This document shows, piece by piece, positions 8,212-16,337 of a DNA stretch of 27,984 nucleotides; position 1 is the stretch's first letter, and each line of letters begins with the position of its first letter. The position numbers and the translations under genes were made by a program. Origin of the DNA: Halieaceae bacterium UBA6060. Lineage in GTDB: Bacteria; Pseudomonadota; Gammaproteobacteria; Pseudomonadales; Halieaceae. The stretch spans positions 1-27,984 of the forward strand of contig DIYG01000169.1 in the NCBI GenBank assembly GCA_002428935.1. The letters are read 5' to 3'. The notes under the pieces were generated by a model that was not told where the DNA came from, did no database searches, and saw only the letters and a list, made by a program, of their open reading frames with translations.

Positions 8212-8384
8212 CGGCGCCCTCAAGCAGGCCCGATGCGAAGCGGGCCGGCATTCTACACGCTTTCCGGAACGAATCCCGAACCGAACCCCCATGACTCCTA
8301 TGACCACAGCGACCCGTTTCCGGTTCACTCATTGTCTATCGTGGCCGCTGAACAGCTGACCTCCGAGCGGCGGTCTTCGCCTCT

Positions 8385-9359
8385 ATGCTGATCCCCCTCC
8401 TGACGGTGATTGTCGCCTTCGCGGTGCTGGTCTGGAGCGCCGACATGTTCGTGGCGGGTGCGGCATCCATCGCCGAAAACCTTGGCCTTTCCCCCGTTAT
8501 CATCGGCCTGACAATCGTCTCCCTGGGCACGTCCGCCCCGGAGATCCTCGTGTCTGTAACCGCTGCCCTCGCGGGATCCGGTGGCCTCGCTATCGGCAAC
8601 GCCGTGGGCTCAAACATCGCTAACATCGGTCTTGTGTTGGGTTTGACGGTCCTGATTGCCCCCATCCATGTACATCCCGGATGCATGCGCAGTGAGCTAC
8701 CCACCCTCCTCGTGGTGACCGCTGGCACGGGGCTGTTACTCCTGGACGTGGAGCTGGAGCGCAGCGACGCCATCCTGATGATAACGGCGCTGGTCCTGAT
8801 CCTGACGCAGATGGTCCGCTCCCAGGCCCACGACCCGGAAATGACGGAAGAAGTCGAGGAAGATGAGCTTCCCCATCTGCGCCCGGGGCGAGCCTGGGTC
8901 GCCTTTACCATCGGCTTAATTCTTCTCATTGGCAGCTCTCGCCTGTTGGTCTGGGGTGCGAGTGAGATTGCCATGCAATTAGGGGTACCCGAGCTGGTTA
9001 TCGGCCTGACCATCGTCGCCGTGGGCACCAGCCTGCCCGAGCTAGCCGCTACCGTCGCCAGCGCCTTGCGGGGCCATTCGGAAATTGCCATGGGCAATGT
9101 GGTGGGATCCAACCTCTTCAATCTTCTCGCCGTCATGGCCATGCCGGGACTGCTGGCACCGGAGCAACTGCCCGATAGTTTTCTGATCCGGGACTACGGC
9201 AGTATGTGTATCGCCACGGTGCTTCTTGCCGCGGCCGTGTACTTCGGTAGACGTCACCGCCGTGCGGAAAAAGGGCATTCCTACCTTGGTCGCGGCGTCG
9301 GTACGCTGTTCTGCCTCGGGTATGCCCTGTACTATTACGGGCTGTTTCAAACCCTCTAG
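8385..9359 (+). CDS. yrbG: YrbG-type calcium/sodium antiporter (CaCA family)
   Basis: 324-residue inner-membrane cation/Ca2+ exchanger family protein of the YrbG subgroup. Two alpha repeats are clear: GTSAPE at residues 48-53 with GNAVGSNIAN at 71-80, and GTSLPE at 214-219 with GNVVGSNLFN at 237-246. About ten hydrophobic segments surround a short acidic cytoplasmic loop near residues 148-165. In E. coli yrbG likewise heads the kdsD-kdsC-lpt cluster, and Ca2+/Na+ exchange is the assumed activity. No clear Shine-Dalgarno precedes the ATG. kdsD starts 6 bases after its stop, so it is probably the first gene of the operon. Confidence 0.93.
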   Translation: MLIPLLTVIVAFAVLVWSADMFVAGAASIAENLGLSPVIIGLTIVSLGTSAPEILVSVTAALAGSGGLAIGNAVGSNIANIGLVLGLTVLIAPIHVHPGCMRSELPTLLVVTAGTGLLLLDVELERSDAILMITALVLILTQMVRSQAHDPEMTEEVEEDELPHLRPGRAWVAFTIGLILLIGSSRLLVWGASEIAMQLGVPELVIGLTIVAVGTSLPELAATVASALRGHSEIAMGNVVGSNLFNLLAVMAMPGLLAPEQLPDSFLIRDYGSMCIATVLLAAAVYFGRRHRRAEKGHSYLGRGVGTLFCLGYALYYYGLFQTL

Positions 9360-9365
9360 AGCGTC

Positions 9366-10343
9366 ATGACCGATCTTTCCGGTTGCCTGAGTTCCGCGCA
9401 GCGCACCATTCGTATGGAAGCCGAGGCCGTCGAGGCCCTCGAAGAACGTATCGGCGACGACTTCCTTCGAGCTTGCGAACTAATCCTGGCCGTGCCTGGT
9501 CGTGCCGTGGTTACCGGCATGGGCAAGTCTGGCCACGTTGGTGGCAAGATTGCCGCCACCCTGGCCAGCACGGGAACACCTTCTTTTTTCGTCCATCCCG
9601 GCGAGGCGAGCCACGGTGACATGGGCATGATCACCGCCGACGATTGCGTGGTGGCCTTATCCAACAGTGGCACAACCCCTGAGGTACTGACGCTGATCCC
9701 GCTCCTTAAGCGGATGGGCGTACCTCTTATCAGCATGACCGGCGCGCCGGACTCACCGCTCGCGCAGGCCTCCGACGCGCACCTGAACACCGGCGTGGCC
9801 ATTGAAGCCTGCCCCCTGGATCTGGCTCCAACCTCCAGCACCACCTCAACACTGGTCATGGGTGACGCCCTGGCCATCGCGCTTTTGGAAGCGCGCGGAT
9901 TTACCGCCGAAGACTTCGCTTTTTCTCACCCCGGTGGTGCCCTGGGGCGGAAACTGCTCCTGAAGGTTGATGACGTGATGCGCGGTGGAGATGCCGTGCC
10001 ACGGGTAAGACCCGATACGCTCCTGAGCGATGCCCTTCTGGAAATCAGCGCCAAGGGCCTGGGGATGACCACGGTCGTTGACAGCGCCGATAACTCGCTC
10101 CTGGGCGTGTTTACGGATGGAGATTTACGCCGCACTCTCGATCAACGTATCGACATCAACAGCACGACCATCGACAGCCTCATGTCGCGCAATCCCGCCA
10201 CCGTGCAAAAGGGCATGCTCGCCGCAGAAGCCCTGCGACTCATGGAGGAGCGCCATATCAGCGCCCTGGTCGTGATGGATGATGAAAACAGAATCGCCGG
10301 TGTGATCCAGCTGCTGGGACTACTCGAGGCTGGTATCGCGTGA
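9366..10343 (+). CDS. kdsD: D-arabinose 5-phosphate isomerase
   Basis: 325-residue arabinose-5-phosphate isomerase, converting ribulose 5-phosphate to arabinose 5-phosphate, the first step of the Kdo branch of LPS synthesis. The N-terminal SIS sugar-isomerase domain spans about residues 35-170, with GMGKSGH at 51-57 and the SNSGTTPEV motif near 99-107. Two CBS domains fill roughly residues 195-325. Length matches E. coli KdsD (328). It starts 6 bases after yrbG and its stop overlaps kdsC by 4 bases (GTGA), so the enzymes of the pathway are translationally coupled. Confidence 0.97.
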   Translation: MTDLSGCLSSAQRTIRMEAEAVEALEERIGDDFLRACELILAVPGRAVVTGMGKSGHVGGKIAATLASTGTPSFFVHPGEASHGDMGMITADDCVVALSNSGTTPEVLTLIPLLKRMGVPLISMTGAPDSPLAQASDAHLNTGVAIEACPLDLAPTSSTTSTLVMGDALAIALLEARGFTAEDFAFSHPGGALGRKLLLKVDDVMRGGDAVPRVRPDTLLSDALLEISAKGLGMTTVVDSADNSLLGVFTDGDLRRTLDQRIDINSTTIDSLMSRNPATVQKGMLAAEALRLMEERHISALVVMDDENRIAGVIQLLGLLEAGIA

Positions 10344-10870
10344 ACCCGGCGGAATTGACGAAAACTCGAGCCCGGGCGATCAAGCTTTTGGGGCTTGATG
10401 TCGATGGCGTACTCACCGATGGACGAATCCTCTACGGCAATGACGGTGAGGAACTCAAGGCGTTCAACATCAAAGATGGTCTGGGCATCAAACTTCTTCA
10501 GCGTGCCGGAGTCGAAGTCATCATCATCACGGGAAGGACCTCGAACATCGTAGAGCGGCGAGCCAGAGAACTGGGGATCGAGAAGATTGTCCAGGGGCGT
10601 GAAGACAAGCTCACGGCCCTCAAAGAAGTGTGTGGGGATCGGGGCTTAAGCCTCGACGAGTGCGCTTACATGGGTGATGACTTACCAGACCTGGCAGCGG
10701 TCAATGCGGCGGGAATCGGTTTGACCGTGGCGGATGCCAGCCCGGCGCTCATCTATGCGGCGGACTGGTGCGCTAGTCGCCGCGGCGGTGAGGGTGCCGT
10801 CCGTGAGGCCTGCGAAGCGCTTTTGGAAGCCCGAGACCAGCGCGCGGCCCTCGAAGGGAGCTTTCTGTGA
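10340..10870 (+). CDS. kdsC: Kdo-8-phosphate phosphatase
   Basis: 176-residue HAD-superfamily phosphatase of the small tetrameric C0 type, releasing Kdo from Kdo 8-phosphate. HAD motifs: Asp20 and Asp22 in DVDGVLTDG, Thr64 in ITGRTS, Lys90 in GREDK, and Asp113/Asp114 in YMGDDLPD. The start is GTG within the kdsD stop (4-base overlap). The kdsA synthase that makes its substrate is not in the window. lptC follows after 22 bases. Confidence 0.97.
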   Translation: MNPAELTKTRARAIKLLGLDVDGVLTDGRILYGNDGEELKAFNIKDGLGIKLLQRAGVEVIIITGRTSNIVERRARELGIEKIVQGREDKLTALKEVCGDRGLSLDECAYMGDDLPDLAAVNAAGIGLTVADASPALIYAADWCASRRGGEGAVREACEALLEARDQRAALEGSFL

Positions 10871-10892
10871 CTCCGGTACAGCGTCGAGAACT

Positions 10893-11444
10893 TTGAAAAA
10901 GCGTCTTTCCATTCCTCTGGTGCTGTGCGCGGCCGGTCTGGTGTATGCCCTCGTCGGCACACCACCACAGATCATGCCCGAGCCGCGAGGCCCCGTGACA
11001 GAGACTCCTATCCCCGACGCCTACGCCGGCGCTGTTTCCGTGCGCCAATACGGCGAAACGGGAGAACTCGAAGAACGTACGGACGCGGACTACCTGCGGC
11101 GCTTCACTCGACGCGCCGTCTCTGAATTGGAAAATCCTCGCCGTTGGGGCTATGGCGAAGATGGTCCCTGGCAAGCACGCGCTTTGCGCGGCGAGATTTT
11201 GGAACAACGCGATGTGCTGCGCCTCAACGGCGAGGTAAGCATTCATTACCCGGGAGATGACGTCGAATTTACCACCGAGGCCATGAACATTAATCTTGAA
11301 CGGCAGATCGCCAGAAGTCTGGCGCCGGTAAGGGTCTGGCAAGAAAGCAACGAAACCCTGGCCGACTCCCTTCACCTCGATCTCGCTAAAGAGGTTGCCA
11401 CCCTAAATGGCAATGTGCGCACCTACTATGCGCCTGAACCCTAG
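10893..11444 (+). CDS. lptC: LptC, LPS export inner-membrane protein
   Basis: 183-residue bitopic membrane protein that passes LPS from the LptB2FG transporter to the LptA bridge. It has an N-terminal membrane segment (about residues 5-22) and a periplasmic OstA-like beta-jellyroll with LRGEILEQRDVLRLNGEV and LHLDLAKEVATLNGNVR. No ATG or GTG fits: the in-frame TTG at 10893 (TTG AAA AAG CGT) gives a typical Lys-Lys-Arg then hydrophobic N-terminus, and a weak CGAGA lies upstream. The reading frame stays open further upstream inside kdsC, but that would put the membrane segment deep in the protein. Its end overlaps lptA by 17 bases. Confidence 0.92.
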   Translation: MKKRLSIPLVLCAAGLVYALVGTPPQIMPEPRGPVTETPIPDAYAGAVSVRQYGETGELEERTDADYLRRFTRRAVSELENPRRWGYGEDGPWQARALRGEILEQRDVLRLNGEVSIHYPGDDVEFTTEAMNINLERQIARSLAPVRVWQESNETLADSLHLDLAKEVATLNGNVRTYYAPEP

Positions 11445-12135
11445 GCGATTCGTGAAACACCTCTTGCTTGCAGCCGGGCTGGGCTGGGCTCTGCTACTGC
11501 CTGCCCTTCGGACCGCGGCGCTGCCCGACGACCGCCTCCAGGCCATTGAGATTACCGCCGAGCGCGCCGTGCGGGATGAACGCGCGGGTTATACCGTGTA
11601 CATCGGCGACGTTATTTTGGAACAGGGAAGCCTGCATATCGAAGCGGATCGGTTGACCATCTATCATGATCGGGAGGCCGCCGACCGCATCGTCGCCATC
11701 GGCCAACCAGCGACCATGAGGCAGCAACCGGAACTCGATAAGGGTTTCGTGACGGCCAGCGCCCGGCGCATTGTGTACGAGAAGTCTCGCGAGTTAGTAG
11801 TGCTTCGCGAGGCCGCGAGTATCGAGCAGGAAGGCGCCGTGGTCACCGGCGAGTCCATTCAATACTTCATGGCTGAGCAACGGGTGCGCGCCGACGCGGC
11901 GAAAGACGAGAACGCCCGGGTGCAGGTCATAATCCCTGCCGAGGTAGTCGCCGCAGAATCCGGTGGTGACGACGAGAGAGGTGGTGACCCGGCGCCAGAT
12001 GCCGCTGCCAGCAATGACGCGGAAGCTTCACCAGACGCCGAGCCAACGACCGGCGACGAAACCAGCCCTCCCCCATCATCGATCGAAGCAAACCAGCCCA
12101 GCCCCGAGGCAGACCCTGATAATGGCCGTTCTTGA
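11428..12135 (+). CDS. lptA: LptA, periplasmic LPS-bridge protein with acidic tail
   Basis: 235-residue LptA, the soluble OstA-fold protein that forms the periplasmic bridge carrying LPS to LptD. A signal peptide covers about residues 1-32. The jellyroll runs from about residue 38 (IEITAERAVRD) to about 170, with GDVILEQGSLHIEADRLTI and SARRIVYEKSRELVVLREAA. Residues 176-235 form an unusual low-complexity tail rich in Asp, Glu, Pro, Ser and Ala that E. coli LptA lacks. Start is ambiguous: ATG at 11428 overlaps lptC by 17 bases, while a GTG at 11452, just after the lptC stop and with TAGGCG upstream, would give a shorter, equally good signal peptide. The end overlaps lptB by 14 bases. Confidence 0.92.
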   Translation: MRLNPRRFVKHLLLAAGLGWALLLPALRTAALPDDRLQAIEITAERAVRDERAGYTVYIGDVILEQGSLHIEADRLTIYHDREAADRIVAIGQPATMRQQPELDKGFVTASARRIVYEKSRELVVLREAASIEQEGAVVTGESIQYFMAEQRVRADAAKDENARVQVIIPAEVVAAESGGDDERGGDPAPDAAASNDAEASPDAEPTTGDETSPPPSSIEANQPSPEADPDNGRS

Positions 12136-12847
12136 AGCCAGTAGTCTGGCCAAAGCCTATCGCGGGCGCTCCGTGGTAAAGGATGTAAGCCTGCGGGTGG
12201 AAAGCGCCCAGGTAGTCGGCCTCCTCGGACCCAACGGTGCGGGCAAGACCACCTGTTTCTACATGATCGTCGGTATCGTCGATGCCGACGCCGGTCGCAT
12301 AGAAATTGATGGCGGCAGCATTACCAATCTACCCATGCACGAGCGGGCGCGGCGAGGTATCGGATATTTGCCTCAGGAAGCCTCCATCTTCCGCCGCATG
12401 ACCGTCGGGGACAACATCCTGGCCATTCTCGAGACACGAAAAGATCTGAACCGCCAGCAGCGGAAAGAGCGTCGCGACGAACTCCTGGAAGAGTTTCACG
12501 TCGGTCACCTGCGGGATAGTCTGGGTCAGGCCCTCTCCGGTGGTGAGCGACGGCGGGTGGAGATCGCCCGGGCCCTGGCCATGGAACCCAAGTTCATCCT
12601 CCTTGACGAACCTTTTGCCGGTGTCGATCCCATCTCCGTGGGTGACATCAAGAGCATCATCCATCACCTACAGCAACGCGGTATCGGCGTGCTCATCACC
12701 GACCACAACGTCCGTGAAACCCTGGACATCTGCGAAACCGCATACATCGTTGGGGAAGGACATATCATTGCCGAGGGCAGCCCCCAGACGGTCCTCGACA
12801 ACGCCAAGGTACGCAAGGTCTACCTCGGCGAAAACTTCCGCCTTTAA
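12122..12847 (+). CDS. lptB: LptB, LPS export ABC transporter ATPase
   Basis: 241-residue ATPase of the LptB2FG transporter, the same length as E. coli LptB. Walker A GPNGAGKT at residues 36-43, Q-loop Gln85, ABC signature LSGGE at 138-142, Walker B ending LLDEP with Asp162-Glu163, and switch His195 in LITDHN. The ATG lies inside the end of lptA. The frame is open further upstream through lptA, but the alignment with LptB begins at this ATG. lptF and lptG are not in the window, as is usual. No obvious terminator follows in the 254-base gap to rpoN. Confidence 0.97.
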   Translation: MAVLEASSLAKAYRGRSVVKDVSLRVESAQVVGLLGPNGAGKTTCFYMIVGIVDADAGRIEIDGGSITNLPMHERARRGIGYLPQEASIFRRMTVGDNILAILETRKDLNRQQRKERRDELLEEFHVGHLRDSLGQALSGGERRRVEIARALAMEPKFILLDEPFAGVDPISVGDIKSIIHHLQQRGIGVLITDHNVRETLDICETAYIVGEGHIIAEGSPQTVLDNAKVRKVYLGENFRL

Positions 12848-12939
12848 GGCCAGCACTCAAGTAAGGTCAGCGCCCAGGGCCCTCGGAATCCCGATCACCA
12901 ATGCGATTGCTAGCACAATGCAATAACTGCGCCAAGCCG

Positions 12940-12968
12940 TTGCGTAGGCTTGCGTGGCACCCTAAACT
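12940..12968 (+). promoter_or_regulatory. Weak sigma-70-like promoter candidate before rpoN
   Basis: TTGCGT at 12940-12945 and TAAACT at 12963-12968 are separated by exactly 17 bases in the lptB-rpoN gap. The match is modest (3/6 and 4/6). The gap is long for this operon, so a separate rpoN promoter is plausible, but the sequence does not prove it. Confidence 0.25.
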
Positions 12969-13101
12969 CGACGACCGAGACGCCGACTCAAGGGTGTCTA
13001 TTTCGAAGGGCATATCGAGCGCGCCACGCCGCTATCGCACAGATCCAAAGGGGGAACAGGAGCCACAGGCGCCCCCCGAGGATTCCAGGAGACAGCTCGC
13101 C

Positions 13102-14580
13102 GTGAAACAGGGGCTACACCTAAAGCTTGGTCAGCAGCTGACGATGACACCGCAGCTACAGCAGGCTATTCGTCTCCTGCAGCTGAGCACCCTGGACCTG
13201 CAACAGGAGATTCAACAGGCGCTTCAAGAAAACCCCATGCTGGAGGTCGAAGAAGAACAACCGGCACCCAGCGCCACCGCCGATGAAGCTCCAACGGCAA
13301 AGGAAGGCCCCCTAGACAACCCTGAACAAACGGCCAGTGCCGCCGACAACATGGCCGACAGCGACTTCGACGCGGCCATGCCCGACGACCTGCCGGTGGA
13401 CACCCAGTGGGAGGACATCCTCCCCTCCAGCGCACCGCCGCCGGCCGATGGGCCGGGCGAAGACTACGACTTCGAAGGTCGCAATAGCGCCACGGAATCC
13501 CTTAAAGATCATCTCCTATGGCAGCTCAATCTGACCCGACTGTCAGACACGGACCGGATCGTAGCTCTGGCCATCATCGACGCCACCGACAGCAACGGAC
13601 GCCTCAATAGCAGTCTCGAAGAGCTTCTGGAATTGTTTCCCGTGGAGCTCGAAATCGAGGCCGAGGAACTCAACGCGGTATTGCACGCTCTGCAGCAATT
13701 CGAACCGGTTGGCGTGTTCGCCCGGGATTTGCAGGAGTGCCTGCAGCTACAGCTAAAGCAGCTACCCCGGGACACCCCCTGGCTTGACCAGGCGCGGGTA
13801 CTCATAAACCGCCATATCAACCAGCTGAGCAACGGCGACTTTCCTCAGATCATGCGTCGCATGAAACTTCCGGAAGACGATCTGAAGGAAGTTCTTCGCC
13901 TGGTTCAGACCCTCGACCCCTTCCCAGGTAAACAGATTGGCGGGGACGACACGGAATACATTGTTCCCGACGTATTTGTCAGCAAAAAAGATGGGCGTTG
14001 GGTGGTGGAACTGAACCCGGATACGGCGCCGCGCCTACGGATCAACAGCCATTACGCGGGAATGATCAAACGGGCCGATAACAGTGCCGACAACAGCTAT
14101 CTGCGAGACAATCTTCAGGAAGCACGCTGGTTCCTCAAGAGCCTCCAGAGCCGTAACGAGACCATGATGAAAGTGGCCTCGGAAATCGTCCGGCGCCAGC
14201 GCAACTTTCTCGAATACGGCGAGGAGGCCATGAAGCCCCTGGTCCTCCATGACATCGCCGAGGCCGTGGAGATGCACGAGTCCACCATATCGCGGGTCAC
14301 CACGCGGAAGTACATTCATACACCCCGCGGCATCTTCGAGCTCAAGTATTTCTTCTCCAGCCACGTCGCGACGACGTCCGGGGGTGCCTGCTCGAGCACG
14401 GCGATCCGGGCACTGATCAAAAAACTTATCGCCGCCGAGAACCCGCGAAAGCCCCTGTCCGACAGCAAGCTGGCTCAGCTTCTCGAGGATCAAGGTATTC
14501 AGGTAGCTCGGCGCACCATCGCCAAGTACCGCGACAGCCTGATGATCCCACCTTCCAATGAACGCAAGAGGTTGGTGTAG
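13102..14580 (+). CDS. rpoN: RNA polymerase sigma-54 factor
   Basis: 492-residue sigma-54, which directs RNA polymerase to -24/-12 promoters activated by AAA+ enhancer-binding proteins. Region I is the glutamine-rich N-terminus (LHLKLGQQLTMTPQLQQAI). The acidic region II, about residues 50-120, is somewhat long. Region III contains the core-binding and helix-turn-helix segments, with a conserved MHESTISRVTTRKYIHTPRG stretch, and the RpoN box ARRTIAKYR is at 469-477. I chose the GTG at 13102 because it places region I at the N-terminus and AGGAG lies 10 bases upstream. An in-frame ATG at 12901 would add 67 residues with no resemblance to RpoN. Confidence 0.96.
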   Translation: MKQGLHLKLGQQLTMTPQLQQAIRLLQLSTLDLQQEIQQALQENPMLEVEEEQPAPSATADEAPTAKEGPLDNPEQTASAADNMADSDFDAAMPDDLPVDTQWEDILPSSAPPPADGPGEDYDFEGRNSATESLKDHLLWQLNLTRLSDTDRIVALAIIDATDSNGRLNSSLEELLELFPVELEIEAEELNAVLHALQQFEPVGVFARDLQECLQLQLKQLPRDTPWLDQARVLINRHINQLSNGDFPQIMRRMKLPEDDLKEVLRLVQTLDPFPGKQIGGDDTEYIVPDVFVSKKDGRWVVELNPDTAPRLRINSHYAGMIKRADNSADNSYLRDNLQEARWFLKSLQSRNETMMKVASEIVRRQRNFLEYGEEAMKPLVLHDIAEAVEMHESTISRVTTRKYIHTPRGIFELKYFFSSHVATTSGGACSSTAIRALIKKLIAAENPRKPLSDSKLAQLLEDQGIQVARRTIAKYRDSLMIPPSNERKRLV

Positions 14581-14661
14581 ATGCGGGCTAGAAAACAAAC
14601 AAGAGAAATCGGCCCAAAAGGCCTACAGTGAACAAGGCAGCAGTAGCTTAAGGAGAGTCCT

Positions 14662-14949
14662 ATGCAAATCACCATCAGCGGACATCACGTCGACGTATCT
14701 GATCCCCTGCGCGAATACGTAGAGGCGAAGTTCGAACGGCTGCAACGACATTACAGTCAAATTACCAACGCCGATGTGACCCTGATTGTCGAAAAGCTGG
14801 TGCAAAAGGCCGAAGCTACGGTACATATCGCAGGAAAAGACGTGTTTGCTGCAGCGGACTCCGATGACATGTATGCCGCCATCGACGCCCTGGCCGACAA
14901 GCTCGACCGGCAGCTCATCAAACACAAGGAAAAGCTGCGCGCTCACTAA
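14662..14949 (+). CDS. hpf: Ribosome hibernation promoting factor, short form
   Basis: 95-residue HPF/YfiA-family protein. Short HPF binds the 30S decoding site and, with RMF, promotes inactive 100S dimers in stationary phase. The S30AE fold is evident: MQITISGHHVDVSDPLREYV at the start and a basic C-terminal helix (LADKLDRQLIKHKEKLR). Length equals E. coli HPF, so it lacks the long-form dimerisation domain. AAGGAGAG is placed 5-6 bases before the ATG. It sits 81 bases after rpoN as in most gammaproteobacteria. Confidence 0.96.
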   Translation: MQITISGHHVDVSDPLREYVEAKFERLQRHYSQITNADVTLIVEKLVQKAEATVHIAGKDVFAAADSDDMYAAIDALADKLDRQLIKHKEKLRAH

Positions 14950-15004
14950 CCAGCCCACGGCGGGTTCTCCCGCTCAACCCCTAGACAAGTCGGCTATCGG
15001 GACC

Positions 15005-15472
15005 ATGAACTGTCTCACAGATCTGCTGAACCCCCAGCGCTGCCTTTGCCAGATCCATGGCGGCAGCAAGAAAAAACTCTTCGAGCTTGTGGCCGATGTA
15101 CTAGGCCGCGAGCAGGAGGAGTTCCACCCCGCGGAATTGGTTGCCGGCATGCTCGCGCGAGAAAAACTGGGCAGTACGGCCCTTGGGGATGGCATTGCTA
15201 TTCCCCATTGCCGGTTAACGGACTGCGAAAGCCCCGCCGGTGTACTGATGACCATCGACGATGCGGCGGATTTCGATCCTCCCGACGGAGAACCGGTGGA
15301 TCTCCTGTTCGCCCTTGTGGTGCCCCAGGAAGCCACTCAGGAACACCTCAATCTACTCGCCGACCTGGCCCGGCTGTTCTCTCAAGCGGAGTTTCGCCGG
15401 GCTCTTCGCGAATGCCGGACCTCTGAGGCGCTGTACACCACGGCCATCAACTGGGCGGCTCGGGGCGCCTAG
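15005..15472 (+). CDS. ptsN: Nitrogen PTS enzyme IIA (EIIA-Ntr)
   Basis: 155-residue EIIA-Ntr, the output protein of the nitrogen phosphotransferase system, which takes phosphate from NPr and regulates targets such as K+ transport rather than sugar uptake. The phosphorylated histidine is His68 in DGIAIPHCRL. The conserved LLFALVVPQEATQEHLNLLADLA stretch is intact. The ATG at 15005 gives MNCLTDLLNPQRC, matching the family N-terminus. The rapZ GTG follows its TAG with no gap. Confidence 0.95.
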   Translation: MNCLTDLLNPQRCLCQIHGGSKKKLFELVADVLGREQEEFHPAELVAGMLAREKLGSTALGDGIAIPHCRLTDCESPAGVLMTIDDAADFDPPDGEPVDLLFALVVPQEATQEHLNLLADLARLFSQAEFRRALRECRTSEALYTTAINWAARGA

Positions 15473-16327
15473 GTGGATCTGATCATCATCAGTGGCCGCT
15501 CCGGGTCCGGGAAGAGCACGGCGCTTCATCAGCTAGAGGACGAAGGCTACTTCGCCATCGACAACCTTCCCGCCTCGCTGCTGCCGGCCCTCGTAGGCGA
15601 CAAAGGCCCCCAGTTACCGGAGTTGTTTCGCGGCATTGCAGTCTGCATCGACGCGCGAAATGTCGGGAGTGACCTCGACGCGTTCCAGCGCACCCTCGCG
15701 AGTTTACCCGCCAGCGTCAGCTGCCGCGTCTTGTATCTGGACGCCGACGAGGCCACATTGATCCGACGCTTCAGCGAAACTCGCCGTCGACACCCTCTCA
15801 CCACCGTCTCCCTGCCGTTGGCAGAAGCCATTCGCCAGGAAAGCGAGCTTCTAGAGCCCCTGGCGGCCATGGCATCACTGACCCTCGATACCCGCTCCAT
15901 GACCATCTATGAGCTGCGCGATGCCATCCGTCAGCGTCTGGTCGGCCCCGACGCCGAAGAAATTACCATTCTGTTCCAGTCCTTTGGCTTCAAGCGCGGC
16001 ATACCCAGTGATGCCGACCTGGTTTTTGACCTGCGTATGTTGCCCAATCCTCATTGGTCGGAGGACCTGCGAGGCCTCACAGGCCTCGACAGGCCCGTCG
16101 GGGAGTACCTCGAATCCTTTGCCATCACCGAGCGCTTGTTCTCCGACATCGCGGGCTTCATCGAACGTTGGCTGCCCAGTTACGAGGAAAGCAGCCGCAG
16201 CTATCTGACCATCGCCGTTGGATGCACCGGGGGGCAACACCGCTCCGTGTACATGGCGCACCGCCTTTACCAGCACTTCCAGGCACAGCATGGCCAATTG
16301 CAGTTACGTCACCGGGAACTGCCCTAG
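15473..16327 (+). CDS. rapZ: RapZ, GlmZ sRNA decay adaptor / nucleotide-binding protein
   Basis: 284-residue RapZ (YvcJ family), the same length as the E. coli protein. In E. coli it binds glucosamine 6-phosphate and guides RNase E to the GlmZ sRNA, controlling glmS and so the UDP-GlcNAc supply that MurA uses. Walker A GRSGSGKST at residues 8-16 and YFAIDNLP just after it. The C-terminal RNA- and ligand-binding domain has conserved FGFKRGIPSDADLVFDLRMLPNPHW and GCTGGQHRSVYMAHRL. It starts with GTG immediately after the ptsN stop. Whether this organism has GlmZ cannot be told from the window. Confidence 0.96.
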   Translation: MDLIIISGRSGSGKSTALHQLEDEGYFAIDNLPASLLPALVGDKGPQLPELFRGIAVCIDARNVGSDLDAFQRTLASLPASVSCRVLYLDADEATLIRRFSETRRRHPLTTVSLPLAEAIRQESELLEPLAAMASLTLDTRSMTIYELRDAIRQRLVGPDAEEITILFQSFGFKRGIPSDADLVFDLRMLPNPHWSEDLRGLTGLDRPVGEYLESFAITERLFSDIAGFIERWLPSYEESSRSYLTIAVGCTGGQHRSVYMAHRLYQHFQAQHGQLQLRHRELP

Positions 16328-16337
16328 GACCCGGCTC

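Noticed and set aside
8291..8359. 22-codon ORF upstream of yrbG
   Set aside because: No ribosome site precedes it and nothing in its composition suggests a leader peptide.
12955..12970. TGGCAC resembling a sigma-54 -24 element just before rpoN
   Set aside because: No TTGC-like -12 element follows at the required spacing, so it is not a sigma-54 promoter.
12901..13101. N-terminal extension of RpoN from the ATG at 12901
   Set aside because: The added 67 residues do not resemble RpoN, and the GTG at 13102 has AGGAG upstream and starts at conserved region I.
14611..14623. GGCC-CAAAA-GGCC mini-hairpin between rpoN and hpf
   Set aside because: A four-base stem without a T-run is too weak to call a terminator or regulatory element.
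14581..14631. 16-codon ORF starting directly after the rpoN stop
   Set aside because: Too short, with no separate ribosome site; probably chance.
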